64,000 nucleotides of DNA, taken from Hyaloperonospora brassicae (lineage: Eukaryota; Oomycota; Peronosporomycetes; Peronosporales; Peronosporaceae). Below the pieces are notes generated by a model. That model was not told the origin of the DNA. It did not search any database and saw nothing but the letters and a program-made list of their open reading frames with translations. Position numbers and translations under genes: made by a program. The stretch is taken from positions 124,001 to 188,000 of the forward strand of contig CANTFL010001216.1 in assembly GCA_947650285.1 (NCBI GenBank), read 5' to 3'. The stretch's first letter is position 1, and each line of letters starts with the position of its first letter. Below, piece by piece: positions 10,901 through 20,697 of this stretch.

Positions 10901-13900
10901 CCATCCCGAGCGCCCTTTGGTTTGACGTTGTCGTCGTCCGCAGAGGTAAGCAACCGTGGTGCTTTCATATTTGACAACGGCAGATCCCATGGCGCGACTG
11001 TGTCACTGGACAAAACTGCAGGGGAACTACCACCAGCACGTGCTGGACCAGCGCCCAGCACCCCGCCCGTTCGATTTGGAAAGCCACCACCGCCCCTTGC
11101 TCTAGCACGTGCTGCCATTAACGCTGTTGTAGCTCCCGCTCCACCTCGCATTCGAGCAGTCTCGCCTCGATCTTTACCAGTCAATCTCCTACTTGGGGAA
11201 GAAGATGGTACAATATCAGACGCGCTACTGCTGCTAACAACGCATCCACCCTTGGCTTTCCCTGATGCTTGGCCTCCTAGCAAATTCAATGAGCTGTCGC
11301 CGTGACTCTGGACACTCCGTTGCGATACAGATTGCCCTGACACTTCCCTCGTAAGGTCGGGAATACTTGGGGGTCCCACTGAAACACCTAAACATGTGCT
11401 GCCCTTTCCTCGAGGGCGCTGGTACTGAGCATCAACGACCGCTGTGGTTGGCTGAGTCTGCGCCTCACGCAAATACACTCCGAGGGAGGTGCCCTCGATC
11501 GAACGCAAACAAACGGTATCCAAGACTCTGGGAAACCACTCGTTGGACTGCAGTATCGAAAGCACGCAAGACCGATACTCGATGAAGTGGACTGCAGAGT
11601 CTTTGCATAGAACAGCAGAGTTCTTGCCAGCGCCCTTTCCAGCTTGCTCTATTCTCTCGACAGTCGAAAATAAACAGCTGGGCTGCAGCACCATGGTTCC
11701 AACAGGAGCGGCAGTTGAAAGACCCGACTTTTCAAGCAGCAGACTCCTTAGCAGATGTTCACGAAGCATACTCCACGTCAGCACGCGCGCTATGTGCGCA
11801 GTCAACGCTTCCACCAATGAGCTGCTCATGTTGTATCCGTACAATCGCAACCCCTTCTTGATGGACAAATCGACGACATAGTAAAACGATCGTTTGACCT
11901 CCGGATATTCATCATGTTGCGACCTTCGCCGACGACGGTAAGTACTGCGGTTGTTGGCGTAGAGCAACACATCTCTCTCCGAAGCGACCCCTCTTTGGTA
12001 GTGTGATTGACCCCCTCCCGTTGCTCCAACCACCGATAAAGTAGTGGAAGACAAAGACGACGAATGTTGTAGCTGTGAATTCGCATTCAAGTCGTAGCTT
12101 GCACTGATCGATGCCCATGTGAGCGGAACTCGACCTGATACCGAGTCAATATCCGAAATTTCTGAATGAATTGAGTCAGTCCTCATCAACGGCTCGATGT
12201 GGTGAGCCGTTGAGCTTACCGACGCTGTCGTTTCTGTATCCGAGTCACTCGAGTCCGCAACTTCGTCTGCGTCCGGATCACTGGCATGCTGTACAATAAG
12301 CCGGAACTTGGCTGGCGGCGGTTCATTCGCGCGAGGGCTCATGTTTGACCTTTCGTCACAACTCGAAACAAAATCGTAGCCACCCGAAAGTGACTTTGCA
12401 TAGACCCCAGGACGCAGGTGGTGAGGTAAGCAGGACAAGAAGTTTCTCACTTGTACCATGACATTGTTGAGATCCCATGGCGCGATCGATACAGGCCCTT
12501 TTAACTTCGTAACGGACGACGAAGGCAAGAGACATGCACGTTTGAAAAGCGACACCAGCATATTCACCCCCGAGGGTTGACTCACATGAGTACCAAATGA
12601 AACGGGAGTTGTTTCACCAGTCGCATCCTGCTGCTGCTGCAAGTTTTTGATTGTCTCTTCGATGTGGTAGTCACACACGGCTTCATTCAAAAATGCCTTC
12701 ACGACGTTACTCAGCTCCGTTGCATTAATCGATCCGCGAGTCCATATCTGACACCTTGCCACCAGTACATGGTCGCTGTTTGCAGAGGATGAGTACAACG
12801 CTGTGAGTCTCGGGACAGTGTGGGCCTCTTCTAGATCTTGTAGCTCTAGATCTTCTCCTGACTCAGATTTGGCGAAGTTCTTGCGAATAAGGTCCACGCG
12901 TATAAGAGCAAGCCCCTTACCGACACGTGACAGAAAACCTTGCGAAAGGCGCAAGTCTGGGTTCAGGTTCATTACATACGACGCTTGGGCCACGATTTCA
13001 GGAGATGCCACTGTCGAGGTCGCATTATGAGAAGAACAGCTTTCTCCTCTCCCTTTACGTTTCGTAACGAAGAACACTGGCGAACGAGTAGCTGCATCAA
13101 ACAAAGCTAGCGGACCGTCCTCTTCGCATTTCATCTTTGTCGGATAGACTCCAAAGCAAGCAGGGTGTATGTGTGCGCTGTCTTGGATCGTGGACACTTT
13201 TGTATCTTCCTCGACTTTTGTCGACACATCTTTTTCTTGAGCCATGTCTTTTGTAGACTCCTCATCGAGCACACCTACAAAGTTTTCTACAGACGTTATG
13301 CTTCCACGCCGAGCTGCACGCCGCGAGTGATCCACAGTGCCCCGCATATTCCGCATATGAGACGATCCACCGCTTGTGACAGGACGGATGTATGACGCCA
13401 ACTTAAGCGTCTGAGACAAATAGTGCAGTAACACACAGCAGTGGGATACTTCGCCGGGAAGACTATAGTAGACATCACTCGAAGGTTCGACCGCGGGAGG
13501 ACACAGAAATGCTAGGTCAGACTGGCTCAGCTGGAACTTTGTGTTGCGCGCCAGCAGCTTCATAAGTACTACCTGCGTTGCTTCGTCAAGTTTTCGCTCC
13601 AGTAGATGGCATAGCTCATTGGTTACTTCTTCACCTGCTTCAGAAACGCCAAACACCTGTAGCAGAATTCCAAGGGTTTCTCCTGATGCGGTCGTTGTTG
13701 CGAAATTTGTTGCACCTCCATTGATACTTGCTCCGATACTCGGCTTTGCGATGCAACATTGTTCTTGTCTTTCTTCGCCGAACTGACGACTCACTCGGTG
13801 GGACAATGTTGCATCGGAAGAAATGCAAATCTTCATGTAAAACACATTTCCATCGCGATCGCGGTACACAAAAAGATGACGTCGATTGTGAACTTGGAAT

Positions 13901-16900
13901 TGCTCCAAAGCTGATGTACATAACATGTTGAGCGCAAAATTGGGCGTCAAACGTTCATGAAGTTTGAAAAAAGCCGAGTAGCGCAAGTCACACTCGAACT
14001 GACCAGGCCAAAAGAAAAGGCCCGGCTTTGTCTGGTTATCGTTTTCGTTCATCGAATCGGTATTTCCTTGCAAACTAGTACGTCGCTTGGGCGACCGCGG
14101 ACTTATTGGTGAGTCGCTGTCTGGTGGTAGCAGCAAACTGTTGCAAGTGCGAGTCTCGTGGAGTTGCAGCAAGAGCAAGGACTGATTCACACGACGGCAT
14201 ATAGCGCGAATACTAAGTTGGAGACGAGTGAGAACTTGTAACCGGCTTAACCCTTTACCACTGACTCCGAAGGGATCAGGGTGATGAAGCCGCAAACTGA
14301 TGTGACCAGCTCCGAATTCGAAATATGCCCAATACGGAATTTCATAGGTCGCGCCGGACCGATTTTCACTTGCTCCGTCGAGTCCTTCGGCAGGCCCCAT
14401 CGCTTCAGCTACAAAGTACACTCCGTTGCAGCAATGGACATTTAGTAAATCGCCTCTTTCGAACTCTTGCTTGAATAGAACAAGCGGAGTAGTAGGGGTT
14501 TCTTGGCTGCTGGCAACAAATTCGAGCGGGTACTTCGCGTTTGTCACAGCGAGCTCAGGCAGGTCATCGAAGAGCCTTTGCACTAGCGCTCCGATTGCTG
14601 GTGTGATTTCATTCGCATGCTTCAAAATTGAAAGAATCTCTACGCTGCACCACTCCTTAATGTCCTTTCGAATGCGTGTTAGCACTTGGCATTGATAACG
14701 ATGCAGCGTCGCAAAGTTAGGTGAAATTGACGGCAACGCGTTGGCCATTCCCGCATGATTGCTGCTACTCGTGTCCATTACAAATGGACCATGAGGACCT
14801 ACACGTCGACCGTCGACCTCACTTTCGTTAGGCAACGTCATAGTCACTAAACGCAAAGCAATACGACTCGGTGGTACATTCATAAACGACTCGGCAATAC
14901 GAGACACCCCGGACGCATCGGAGCAGTGCTGAGATCCCTGGCTGTTCTTCAACAATTCCAGAAAAGCGCCAAATTCCTCCTGCCGACTGTTTGACGCAGA
15001 GGCTTGGGCTTGTGCCATTTCCTTTCGCACGTCTTCGTACGCAGCGCTACTAGAAGACCGGCGCAACAGCGACGCCGGTCCCAAGACATGCGTGTCGGTA
15101 GTATCTGCACGAGTCTCACGTGAAGAATGAAGCACGCGGCATTCAAACCTTAGGAAGAATGGTACTGAGAAGCTGGACGTCGCAACGGCGACATCTTTGT
15201 TAAACTCTGCGTCCTCTTCAACTGCCCCGGACTGCTCCTCGCTTTCCAATCTTTCGTCACTAAAACCGTCCACAAGAGGAGTTACATCGCGTCTGAAGCT
15301 ACCACGTCTGCGTTGAGCAAGACCCTTTGCATCAGTATCGTTCTCTTCCCCTGAGATGATGTCTGATGATCCTTCCGAGCAATGTCGGTAAGCTTCGGTG
15401 TTGCGTTCGGCAACGTTGCGATGGATGTCCTGCTCTTGAGTGGGATCCGTGTCAGTGTTGTCTTGGGGCCACCTTCCGTTTCGGTTCTCAGCAACTGTTT
15501 CGTCTTCATCTGAATCTTCCATGAGAATATGCAGTTCGCATTCACTAGCAGAAAGGTCTTCGTACATTGCATTTTCGTTCCCAGTATAATAATAATACTT
15601 CGTACCAGTGATAGGAGCGAAAACACTCGATAAAATCGTTTCAAAAGATTTCGTCAGTTTGTCCCTCAGAATATCTGCGCCAATACCAGCAGAAATCACG
15701 GCTGCTGCTGCCGGACTCAGCGGGGACGTTTTCTGTGATGCGGCAATTTCCATCATGTGATACAGAAGTGTAACATCAAAATCTACAGGAATTTCTATGC
15801 AACTTGAAAGCGCCTGCAGCAAATCGCTGTGCTGGACCGATCCTTCTGCACGGAGAGCCATGTAAACACCACGAGAGAAGTTATGCTCGTGCGCACGTTT
15901 GATTTTCTTGCGAAATCGACGAGACTCGAGAGCGCTATCAGCACTCAATTGATATTTTGTGGAACTTGACGGTGACCGAGCTGAAGGCGTTTTCAGCTGA
16001 TTAGGGTTGAGCGGTATCGTCATGCAATCTTTCTTCGTATTTCCATGATTGCTCGAGAAGAACAGGTGCTTTAACACAGTGTGGGATAGATCCACACCAT
16101 CAAGGGTTTGTTTACTAGTTTCGTGTAAGTCTGTCGATAACCTTGATATCGAGCACTCGTAAAAAGCAACTTGAAAGAAACCTGAACCCATAACTCCACC
16201 AGCACTTTCGATCAGTAAGTGAAAATCACAGCCATACGCCGCCTGGCGGCTGATCTCTTCGCAAAATTCGTGATCTTCAGGGGTAGACGGGAGGCGCAGT
16301 CTTCGAAAATCACGCCCATAACTCTGCTTTGCATCACGAGATCCTTGATAATGACCCATTCTCCAGGACTTGTACCCTTCGCGGAAGCTGCGCCGGCGTT
16401 CTTGATATAGCACAATATCATCCGCAGAGACGGACATCCGCATCACTCGTGAACTTGGTCCGTCCTCTTCAGCTGACTGTACTGAAAACTGTTGCGAAGA
16501 CGAATCGTCCGCAGATGACGTCTTGAACTTATCAAACCTGTTTTCGAGAAGCGATTCGTCTTCCATTTCACCACTATTCTTCGAAGACGGTTCTCTGTCC
16601 GTTTTGTTTTCAATCTGCAGAGTGTCCAGCGACGGAAAGAATGCCAGTACAACGCAGTCGCTGCTCACAAGTTTAGCAAAGCACTTTCCTTTACTTAAGG
16701 TATGGTGCGGCTTACGAGACTCGAAAGTCAACGACAATTGTTCCTTTAACCACAGCGGCAGCTGTCCATCCATACCTGCCTTGTCAAAGCAATCATCGCC
16801 AATATTGCTGGTTGAAGTCATATCTAAGTTTGCCACATTGTCCCCGTTGTAGTCTGCCCATGCCACTTCGCAATCACTCAGACCTCTCAAAGTAACTTCA

Positions 16901-19900
16901 AGCATCGAATAAAGATTCTCGTTGGCCGGGGAGACTGGGAACTCGAACATTCCCGACTCGTCCACCCTACTCATCGGTTCACTGTCACATTGCAAATACA
17001 TCAAGAAATGTTCTGTTGACCGGTTTGAAGTCGCGAGAAGTCTGGCTGTGCTGAACGGAGGAAGGATCATGCCAATCTCTGCCGCAAGTTGTCGATCGAC
17101 GCTCCAACTAGAGCCGACGACGCCATCAATATCCTTACTCGATTGATCCGACAGTTCAATATTCTCACGAAAATGTATGATGCAATCGAACGTGTACAAA
17201 CACGAAAGAAAGTGGCGGTCGCTCTTGTACAGATACCCGCGGATCAAATGTAACAGTTCGCTCTCATCCAGGTATGCTAATTCCCCACCCGAGTCAGTAT
17301 TTGGACTTCCTGGCTCTTCAGACTTCACATTGTCATCCACGCAAGATGTAGATATATACCCGGAAGTTCCTCGGGCACTACTTCGACGAGCGTCTCCGTC
17401 ATAGTTTTCGAACGGTGTGTCATGCCCGATAGCTTGCTTTAGACTCCAGTGAAACCTATCTTTGTGATCAGCTTTACTCGATAATCGGGTCTTTACGACA
17501 CCGTGCTGAGGTTCCATCCAAAACGACGTCATTAGGCAAGTATCTGAGACACGACGGAGACCATATTGCAGAAGGGCTGTTTTGATGCGTCCATTTTCAT
17601 TTTCCATCAGAATTTCTCGCCCGAAAATCACGCTCTCAACATGCGTACCGTGTCCATCATCACTTTCCGCTATCTTCCAGTCCAAGACCCAAAATCCACA
17701 GCTCACGCGGGCCTCGTGAAGTCGTCGCATTACATTCGACATGGACGCCAAGTTTGGTACTTCCCACTTCCAACTCGAATGCCATATGTACGCACCGAAC
17801 ACTCGATGCAGCTTCAGCTCACTGCCACCGCAACACGTATTTGATGGAGGTAAAACTTTCGCGCTTTTATCAGCACCCAACATGGGCGATACTGCGTAAA
17901 GATTAAAAGGCCTGAGCTTTTGGTCGTTGCCGTGGAAAAGAAGGGTGTCATGCGTAACAAACAAACGACTTAGCATTCGGTGACACAGAATGACTGGCGT
18001 TTCTGTCAGCGATGACGTAAGCAACTTGGATGGAGTCGGTACTGCGACTTCGTATACCCCCGCAAATATTGTGCTCTTTAGATCATCCAAAACCTGCCGA
18101 CGGGTCGATGCTTTTGTCGCAAAGAAGGCCACGTGTATTGCGCATAGTGTCTTGTTTTTGAATTCGAGTCGCACGAAGCAGAGGGCTGCTTTACTTTCGG
18201 TTGCATTGCAGCTATCTTCGCCGAGTGTGGCACCTTCACTAGTGCTGCTATTATGACTGCGCTGCCGACGTCGCTGTGCAAGCCCTCCATACGAGGCAAT
18301 AGTAGGGGGCAAACCCTTGGCCCTAGGCGGGACGTGACCTTTATCAGCACCAGTCGGACGCAGGAATTTTAGAAACAAATCCTGGGACAGCTTTTGCGAC
18401 GACCATTTCGCGAGAATCGCAACCAATGGCTCAGCAAGGCTCTCGATCCCAACCGGAACGTGCCCACTACTTGCACTATACACACTTGCTCCATGCCTGT
18501 GAATCAGTCGTGACGAGTTTCCTGGGCCGCGCAAGCGTGAGTCTACGCTCTCACGCTCCTCTACACCGTACGTCTCATCACGATAAAACAAGTCCGTAAA
18601 CGCCTCGCTCTTGACCACAGAAAGGATTTCAAATCGCTCCAGGAAGAACCAACGGTGCCAGAGCACAGTGGAGAGGTCGCCAATAATGTTGAAGACAGGG
18701 TGGGAACTTGTAATTTTCGGATTCGCAGACGCTGAAGTCGGGTTCGTTCCAAACGAAAACTGATTAACGACCGAATCACTGGTATCACGTATGCTCGTGG
18801 TCGCAGTCATTAGATGCAGCAGCACGCGATCGACGTCCTGAACATTTCGGATGAAGTCGTGTACAAATATTGGCGAGGCTATATGAAGATCTGCTCCGAT
18901 CGCAGCCCTCCGGTCCCCACTTTCCGGTGAGCGCTGCATCGTATCTTCGAACGCACGAAGAAAGTCTGCGTAGCCTAAGATGTTCATTTTGACGTACCAT
19001 TCACTCCACGCTGCTCCCTGGCCGTTGGAAATAATTGCAGTTCTTCTTGCTGCCTTTGGCGAGGTCAGACCGTTGATACCTTGCCCACTGACTAGTCGAC
19101 CGGCGGCCGTACTTGCCGGTGCCATTGATGCGGCTGAGTACTCGGTGGTCGTTGAGACCACATATTCGAGCCAAACATTCTGTTTCCATTGTAGCAAAAA
19201 GACAAGCAAAAACTTGGTAACTTCGCTGTACTGCTCATTAGTATCACTTGCAGGTGCATTGCCACTTCTAGGAGAGCCGGCACCGGTCTGCTTTGTCAAG
19301 TGTGGGCTCTGATAAGTCTTCACATAGATTTTATTGATCGAAAAACCTTCACGAAGCCTTGCCTCGACAATCCGATTCACGTCTGCATATATGCGATATT
19401 CGTGCACTTTTTCACGCCACATACGGTAAGGGTGCAAAGGCAGCAGAGTCCTTCCATCAAACGATGTGCTCTCCATCGCGTTCAGCTTGACTACAGGCGC
19501 AGAATTTGCATGCACACTCGATTTGCGTAAGAACAACGCATCCTGTAACCCTGTCATTCTCTTGGTAATGTTGCTGCTTGGACTTGTTGTACCATAACAA
19601 GCCTCGAAAACAGTCTCATAGTCAAACACGGTTCCACCAGTGTACTCAGATACAAAGCGGAGCAGATGCGTGTCTGGTACGAAGCCAAATGTAGCGTCCA
19701 GTTCATTTTCTCCATCTCCGCCAATGCGCAAGAAATGACATTGAATATCATGACGCACGAGCTGCATCAAGACGTTGTCGTATGAAGAGACATCGCGAAC
19801 ATCCACGACACCATCTGTTACAAGCATCATGATTGGCGCACACTCCGATGGCAACGAGTTCAGTGCAAAGACCATGTTTTGCAAGACCCAGTCGAGCGAG

Positions 19901-20697
19901 GCCGGTGCTGTATTGCCCAAATACCCCCATTGTCCTCGCTCCTGCGCTTGACACGCCCAGTCATTCTCGATGAGCCCAAACCGTTCCTTGATCAGCTGCA
20001 AGAAGCTCGCAGCATTCGTGGACGTGACAATGTAGCCCTGCATGAGCACACAGAGCGACTCGACGAGTGCGCCTTGCACCAACACGGACACATGCAGCTC
20101 TGGACTGAAGGCCACGCCGCCTATTTCCATCGGCCGCAGCATACTCCACAGAAAGAGCTCGACACTCTCATAGAGCAAGTCGAGGAATAGCCGCCCAGAG
20201 GACGGGTCAATGGACAAAATAGACGGCGACGCATCGAGGCACAAGACGCAGCGGTAGCGGTGAAAGGCTGCCGCGACTTTTGTGCTGGACGTCAAACGTC
20301 CATTGATCGTGGTCTTCACGCCTTGTAGCGATCGGTGTCCCGACCAGTCGTCGGTCCCACCGGTCGTGTCCCTAAACGGGTCCGCTGCGTCCAATCGGCC
20401 GCTCTTCTCCGCTTCCGTGCCGTCCGTCGGCCCCTCGTAGAGAACAGCAGCGACGCTCATGCCCTCTCCCAGTTCCGTGCCTCGCAACGGCGTCGTCGGG
20501 ACGCGCTCAGCTGCTACTGCCGATCCGTCCGCACTGCGCTCGACGTCGTCGTGCTCGGCCGCTGCGTCGGCCTGCAGCAGCTCGCGCGTCAGCTGCTGGA
20601 AGTGCCACAGCGACAGCGCCGTGTGGCTCAGCACGCCCACGTCGGTGCCAAAGAGGATGAGCTCTTGTAAGCGCAGCAGCGGCGCGGGCGGCGCCAT
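7912..20697 (-). CDS. SZT2: SZT2 homologue (KICSTOR-type TORC1 regulator), giant intronless gene
   Basis: A single uninterrupted frame of 4261 residues, from ATG at 20697 (MAPPAPLLRLQELIL) to a stop at 7912-7914. The frame is open a little further upstream (to 20766) but without an ATG. The N-terminal 300 residues match SZT2: a leading helix (LRLQELILFGTDVGVLSH), then a von Willebrand A-like region (YRCVLCLDASPSILSIDPSS) with the conserved strand MMLVTDGVVDVRDV and CHFLRIGG. In vertebrates SZT2 is the largest subunit of KICSTOR, which holds GATOR1 on lysosomes so that TORC1 responds to amino acids. Long serine-rich and acidic linkers separate the conserved blocks (for example near 11000-11300 and 15200-15600), which explains why it is longer than the human protein (about 3430 residues). 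The middle and C-terminal part I assign only by continuity of frame. No intron is needed anywhere. Confidence 0.88.
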   Translation of the reverse strand: MAPPAPLLRLQELILFGTDVGVLSHTALSLWHFQQLTRELLQADAAAEHDDVERSADGSAVAAERVPTTPLRGTELGEGMSVAAVLYEGPTDGTEAEKSGRLDAADPFRDTTGGTDDWSGHRSLQGVKTTINGRLTSSTKVAAAFHRYRCVLCLDASPSILSIDPSSGRLFLDLLYESVELFLWSMLRPMEIGGVAFSPELHVSVLVQGALVESLCVLMQGYIVTSTNAASFLQLIKERFGLIENDWACQAQERGQWGYLGNTAPASLDWVLQNMVFALNSLPSECAPIMMLVTDGVVDVRDVSSYDNVLMQLVRHDIQCHFLRIGGDGENELDATFGFVPDTHLLRFVSEYTGGTVFDYETVFEACYGTTSPSSNITKRMTGLQDALFLRKSSVHANSAPVVKLNAMESTSFDGRTLLPLHPYRMWREKVHEYRIYADVNRIVEARLREGFSINKIYVKTYQSPHLTKQTGAGSPRSGNAPASDTNEQYSEVTKFLLVFLLQWKQNVWLEYVVSTTTEYSAASMAPASTAAGRLVSGQGINGLTSPKAARRTAIISNGQGAAWSEWYVKMNILGYADFLRAFEDTMQRSPESGDRRAAIGADLHIASPIFVHDFIRNVQDVDRVLLHLMTATTSIRDTSDSVVNQFSFGTNPTSASANPKITSSHPVFNIIGDLSTVLWHRWFFLERFEILSVVKSEAFTDLFYRDETYGVEERESVDSRLRGPGNSSRLIHRHGASVYSASSGHVPVGIESLAEPLVAILAKWSSQKLSQDLFLKFLRPTGADKGHVPPRAKGLPPTIASYGGLAQRRRQRSHNSSTSEGATLGEDSCNATESKAALCFVRLEFKNKTLCAIHVAFFATKASTRRQVLDDLKSTIFAGVYEVAVPTPSKLLTSSLTETPVILCHRMLSRLFVTHDTLLFHGNDQKLRPFNLYAVSPMLGADKSAKVLPPSNTCCGGSELKLHRVFGAYIWHSSWKWEVPNLASMSNVMRRLHEARVSCGFWVLDWKIAESDDGHGTHVESVIFGREILMENENGRIKTALLQYGLRRVSDTCLMTSFWMEPQHGVVKTRLSSKADHKDRFHWSLKQAIGHDTPFENYDGDARRSSARGTSGYISTSCVDDNVKSEEPGSPNTDSGGELAYLDESELLHLIRGYLYKSDRHFLSCLYTFDCIIHFRENIELSDQSSKDIDGVVGSSWSVDRQLAAEIGMILPPFSTARLLATSNRSTEHFLMYLQCDSEPMSRVDESGMFEFPVSPANENLYSMLEVTLRGLSDCEVAWADYNGDNVANLDMTSTSNIGDDCFDKAGMDGQLPLWLKEQLSLTFESRKPHHTLSKGKCFAKLVSSDCVVLAFFPSLDTLQIENKTDREPSSKNSGEMEDESLLENRFDKFKTSSADDSSSQQFSVQSAEEDGPSSRVMRMSVSADDIVLYQERRRSFREGYKSWRMGHYQGSRDAKQSYGRDFRRLRLPSTPEDHEFCEEISRQAAYGCDFHLLIESAGGVMGSGFFQVAFYECSISRLSTDLHETSKQTLDGVDLSHTVLKHLFFSSNHGNTKKDCMTIPLNPNQLKTPSARSPSSSTKYQLSADSALESRRFRKKIKRAHEHNFSRGVYMALRAEGSVQHSDLLQALSSCIEIPVDFDVTLLYHMMEIAASQKTSPLSPAAAAVISAGIGADILRDKLTKSFETILSSVFAPITGTKYYYYTGNENAMYEDLSASECELHILMEDSDEDETVAENRNGRWPQDNTDTDPTQEQDIHRNVAERNTEAYRHCSEGSSDIISGEENDTDAKGLAQRRRGSFRRDVTPLVDGFSDERLESEEQSGAVEEDAEFNKDVAVATSSFSVPFFLRFECRVLHSSRETRADTTDTHVLGPASLLRRSSSSAAYEDVRKEMAQAQASASNSRQEEFGAFLELLKNSQGSQHCSDASGVSRIAESFMNVPPSRIALRLVTMTLPNESEVDGRRVGPHGPFVMDTSSSNHAGMANALPSISPNFATLHRYQCQVLTRIRKDIKEWCSVEILSILKHANEITPAIGALVQRLFDDLPELAVTNAKYPLEFVASSQETPTTPLVLFKQEFERGDLLNVHCCNGVYFVAEAMGPAEGLDGASENRSGATYEIPYWAYFEFGAGHISLRLHHPDPFGVSGKGLSRLQVLTRLQLSIRAICRRVNQSLLLLQLHETRTCNSLLLPPDSDSPISPRSPKRRTSLQGNTDSMNENDNQTKPGLFFWPGQFECDLRYSAFFKLHERLTPNFALNMLCTSALEQFQVHNRRHLFVYRDRDGNVFYMKICISSDATLSHRVSRQFGEERQEQCCIAKPSIGASINGGATNFATTTASGETLGILLQVFGVSEAGEEVTNELCHLLERKLDEATQVVLMKLLARNTKFQLSQSDLAFLCPPAVEPSSDVYYSLPGEVSHCCVLLHYLSQTLKLASYIRPVTSGGSSHMRNMRGTVDHSRRAARRGSITSVENFVGVLDEESTKDMAQEKDVSTKVEEDTKVSTIQDSAHIHPACFGVYPTKMKCEEDGPLALFDAATRSPVFFVTKRKGRGESCSSHNATSTVASPEIVAQASYVMNLNPDLRLSQGFLSRVGKGLALIRVDLIRKNFAKSESGEDLELQDLEEAHTVPRLTALYSSSANSDHVLVARCQIWTRGSINATELSNVVKAFLNEAVCDYHIEETIKNLQQQQDATGETTPVSFGTHVSQPSGVNMLVSLFKRACLLPSSSVTKLKGPVSIAPWDLNNVMVQVRNFLSCLPHHLRPGVYAKSLSGGYDFVSSCDERSNMSPRANEPPPAKFRLIVQHASDPDADEVADSSDSDTETTASVSSTAHHIEPLMRTDSIHSEISDIDSVSGRVPLTWASISASYDLNANSQLQHSSSLSSTTLSVVGATGGGQSHYQRGVASERDVLLYANNRSTYRRRRRSQHDEYPEVKRSFYYVVDLSIKKGLRLYGYNMSSSLVEALTAHIARVLTWSMLREHLLRSLLLEKSGLSTAAPVGTMVLQPSCLFSTVERIEQAGKGAGKNSAVLCKDSAVHFIEYRSCVLSILQSNEWFPRVLDTVCLRSIEGTSLGVYLREAQTQPTTAVVDAQYQRPRGKGSTCLGVSVGPPSIPDLTREVSGQSVSQRSVQSHGDSSLNLLGGQASGKAKGGCVVSSSSASDIVPSSSPSRRLTGKDRGETARMRGGAGATTALMAARARARGGGGFPNRTGGVLGAGPARAGGSSPAVLSSDTVAPWDLPLSNMKAPRLLTSADDDNVKPKGARDGGQKAGIEIDSTVKPSAMSTSRPKGVNRHVRRGSRSSGVSDLGLPSSSSSLSGLPLAKSSAHRIGSKETVSADPGRIHSSWKTQLEVAWGPRFMFPGNTERWVTSVPPEQQQHFIELEEDEDHGQPKKSLAPLSFFCSALEKRWEMFEIRSTNHTVGMTLLEKLASLDANESIEEPVAKGIVAHLMQSGHLLLHQRFRAAFVEQWTSAEATGTREGDEVVDSRLSEMQSCLDLVHLLRYKRKFMFDQDKCSVAKLYAEHTVESVGAGTGADVWAMQQQVAANMEPLRLEVASDFYKEYAVHLRTLGFRRLRTLDTSTKHARALSVDHAATENGTEVPGVEGFSEYFYHPEETAAKAGGWNVDSNESSSDAHASATVLLEVKCDNRGVRLTAVLVSLHDLEQQDLQLQTPLAVRAGRSTAATSGRRVYIVAAWLRAQLQTQALIYGFTIRYFQQHILQWINASYEFGNEQNMHRHRDDRHVNEDGAIASASLIPWKKAATFQNIVRGLQSFLVAFPDLPVKNMKSSAAAPTPTRNSDGDDTVATKQIDSKASLNYTASATPDHGSYRPTSRVVSRFARRAATRQHQQQSASYFPTTQSASGASTTSAVPLTAPASAATQKRATPLSSLWRGCVLRVATVALQPTLLQSNCSELILVQNLLRYIACHGSRYEVVDLLQFGTPDAVVCHSLSGSFFNRPTATLTSSMPGRQGEACNGYSLVITTQMSTLKSVDGGTVQLLLVKSTPSESGVGSEVLPVERALQEAQLFARELFRVATHHYERDLLWSRLLFDDSRDPEADLAPTLALPRDLFRADIGPQQLEECLRLSIRTPLEWLDPRLGELLRVSGVCWQELAMRLRILYADQLREFQFQQEDESSSHLLLLCPDTFDLVIHLTFVTPKEDQLMMGPEQDGAADGVSNQSTDSPSRSSSRSSDHFSSASEQRIVAGTGNRAAEDDVHVEICRREEPPNKEFTLAQRRSISEFVNSIVHWQWRSLIYD

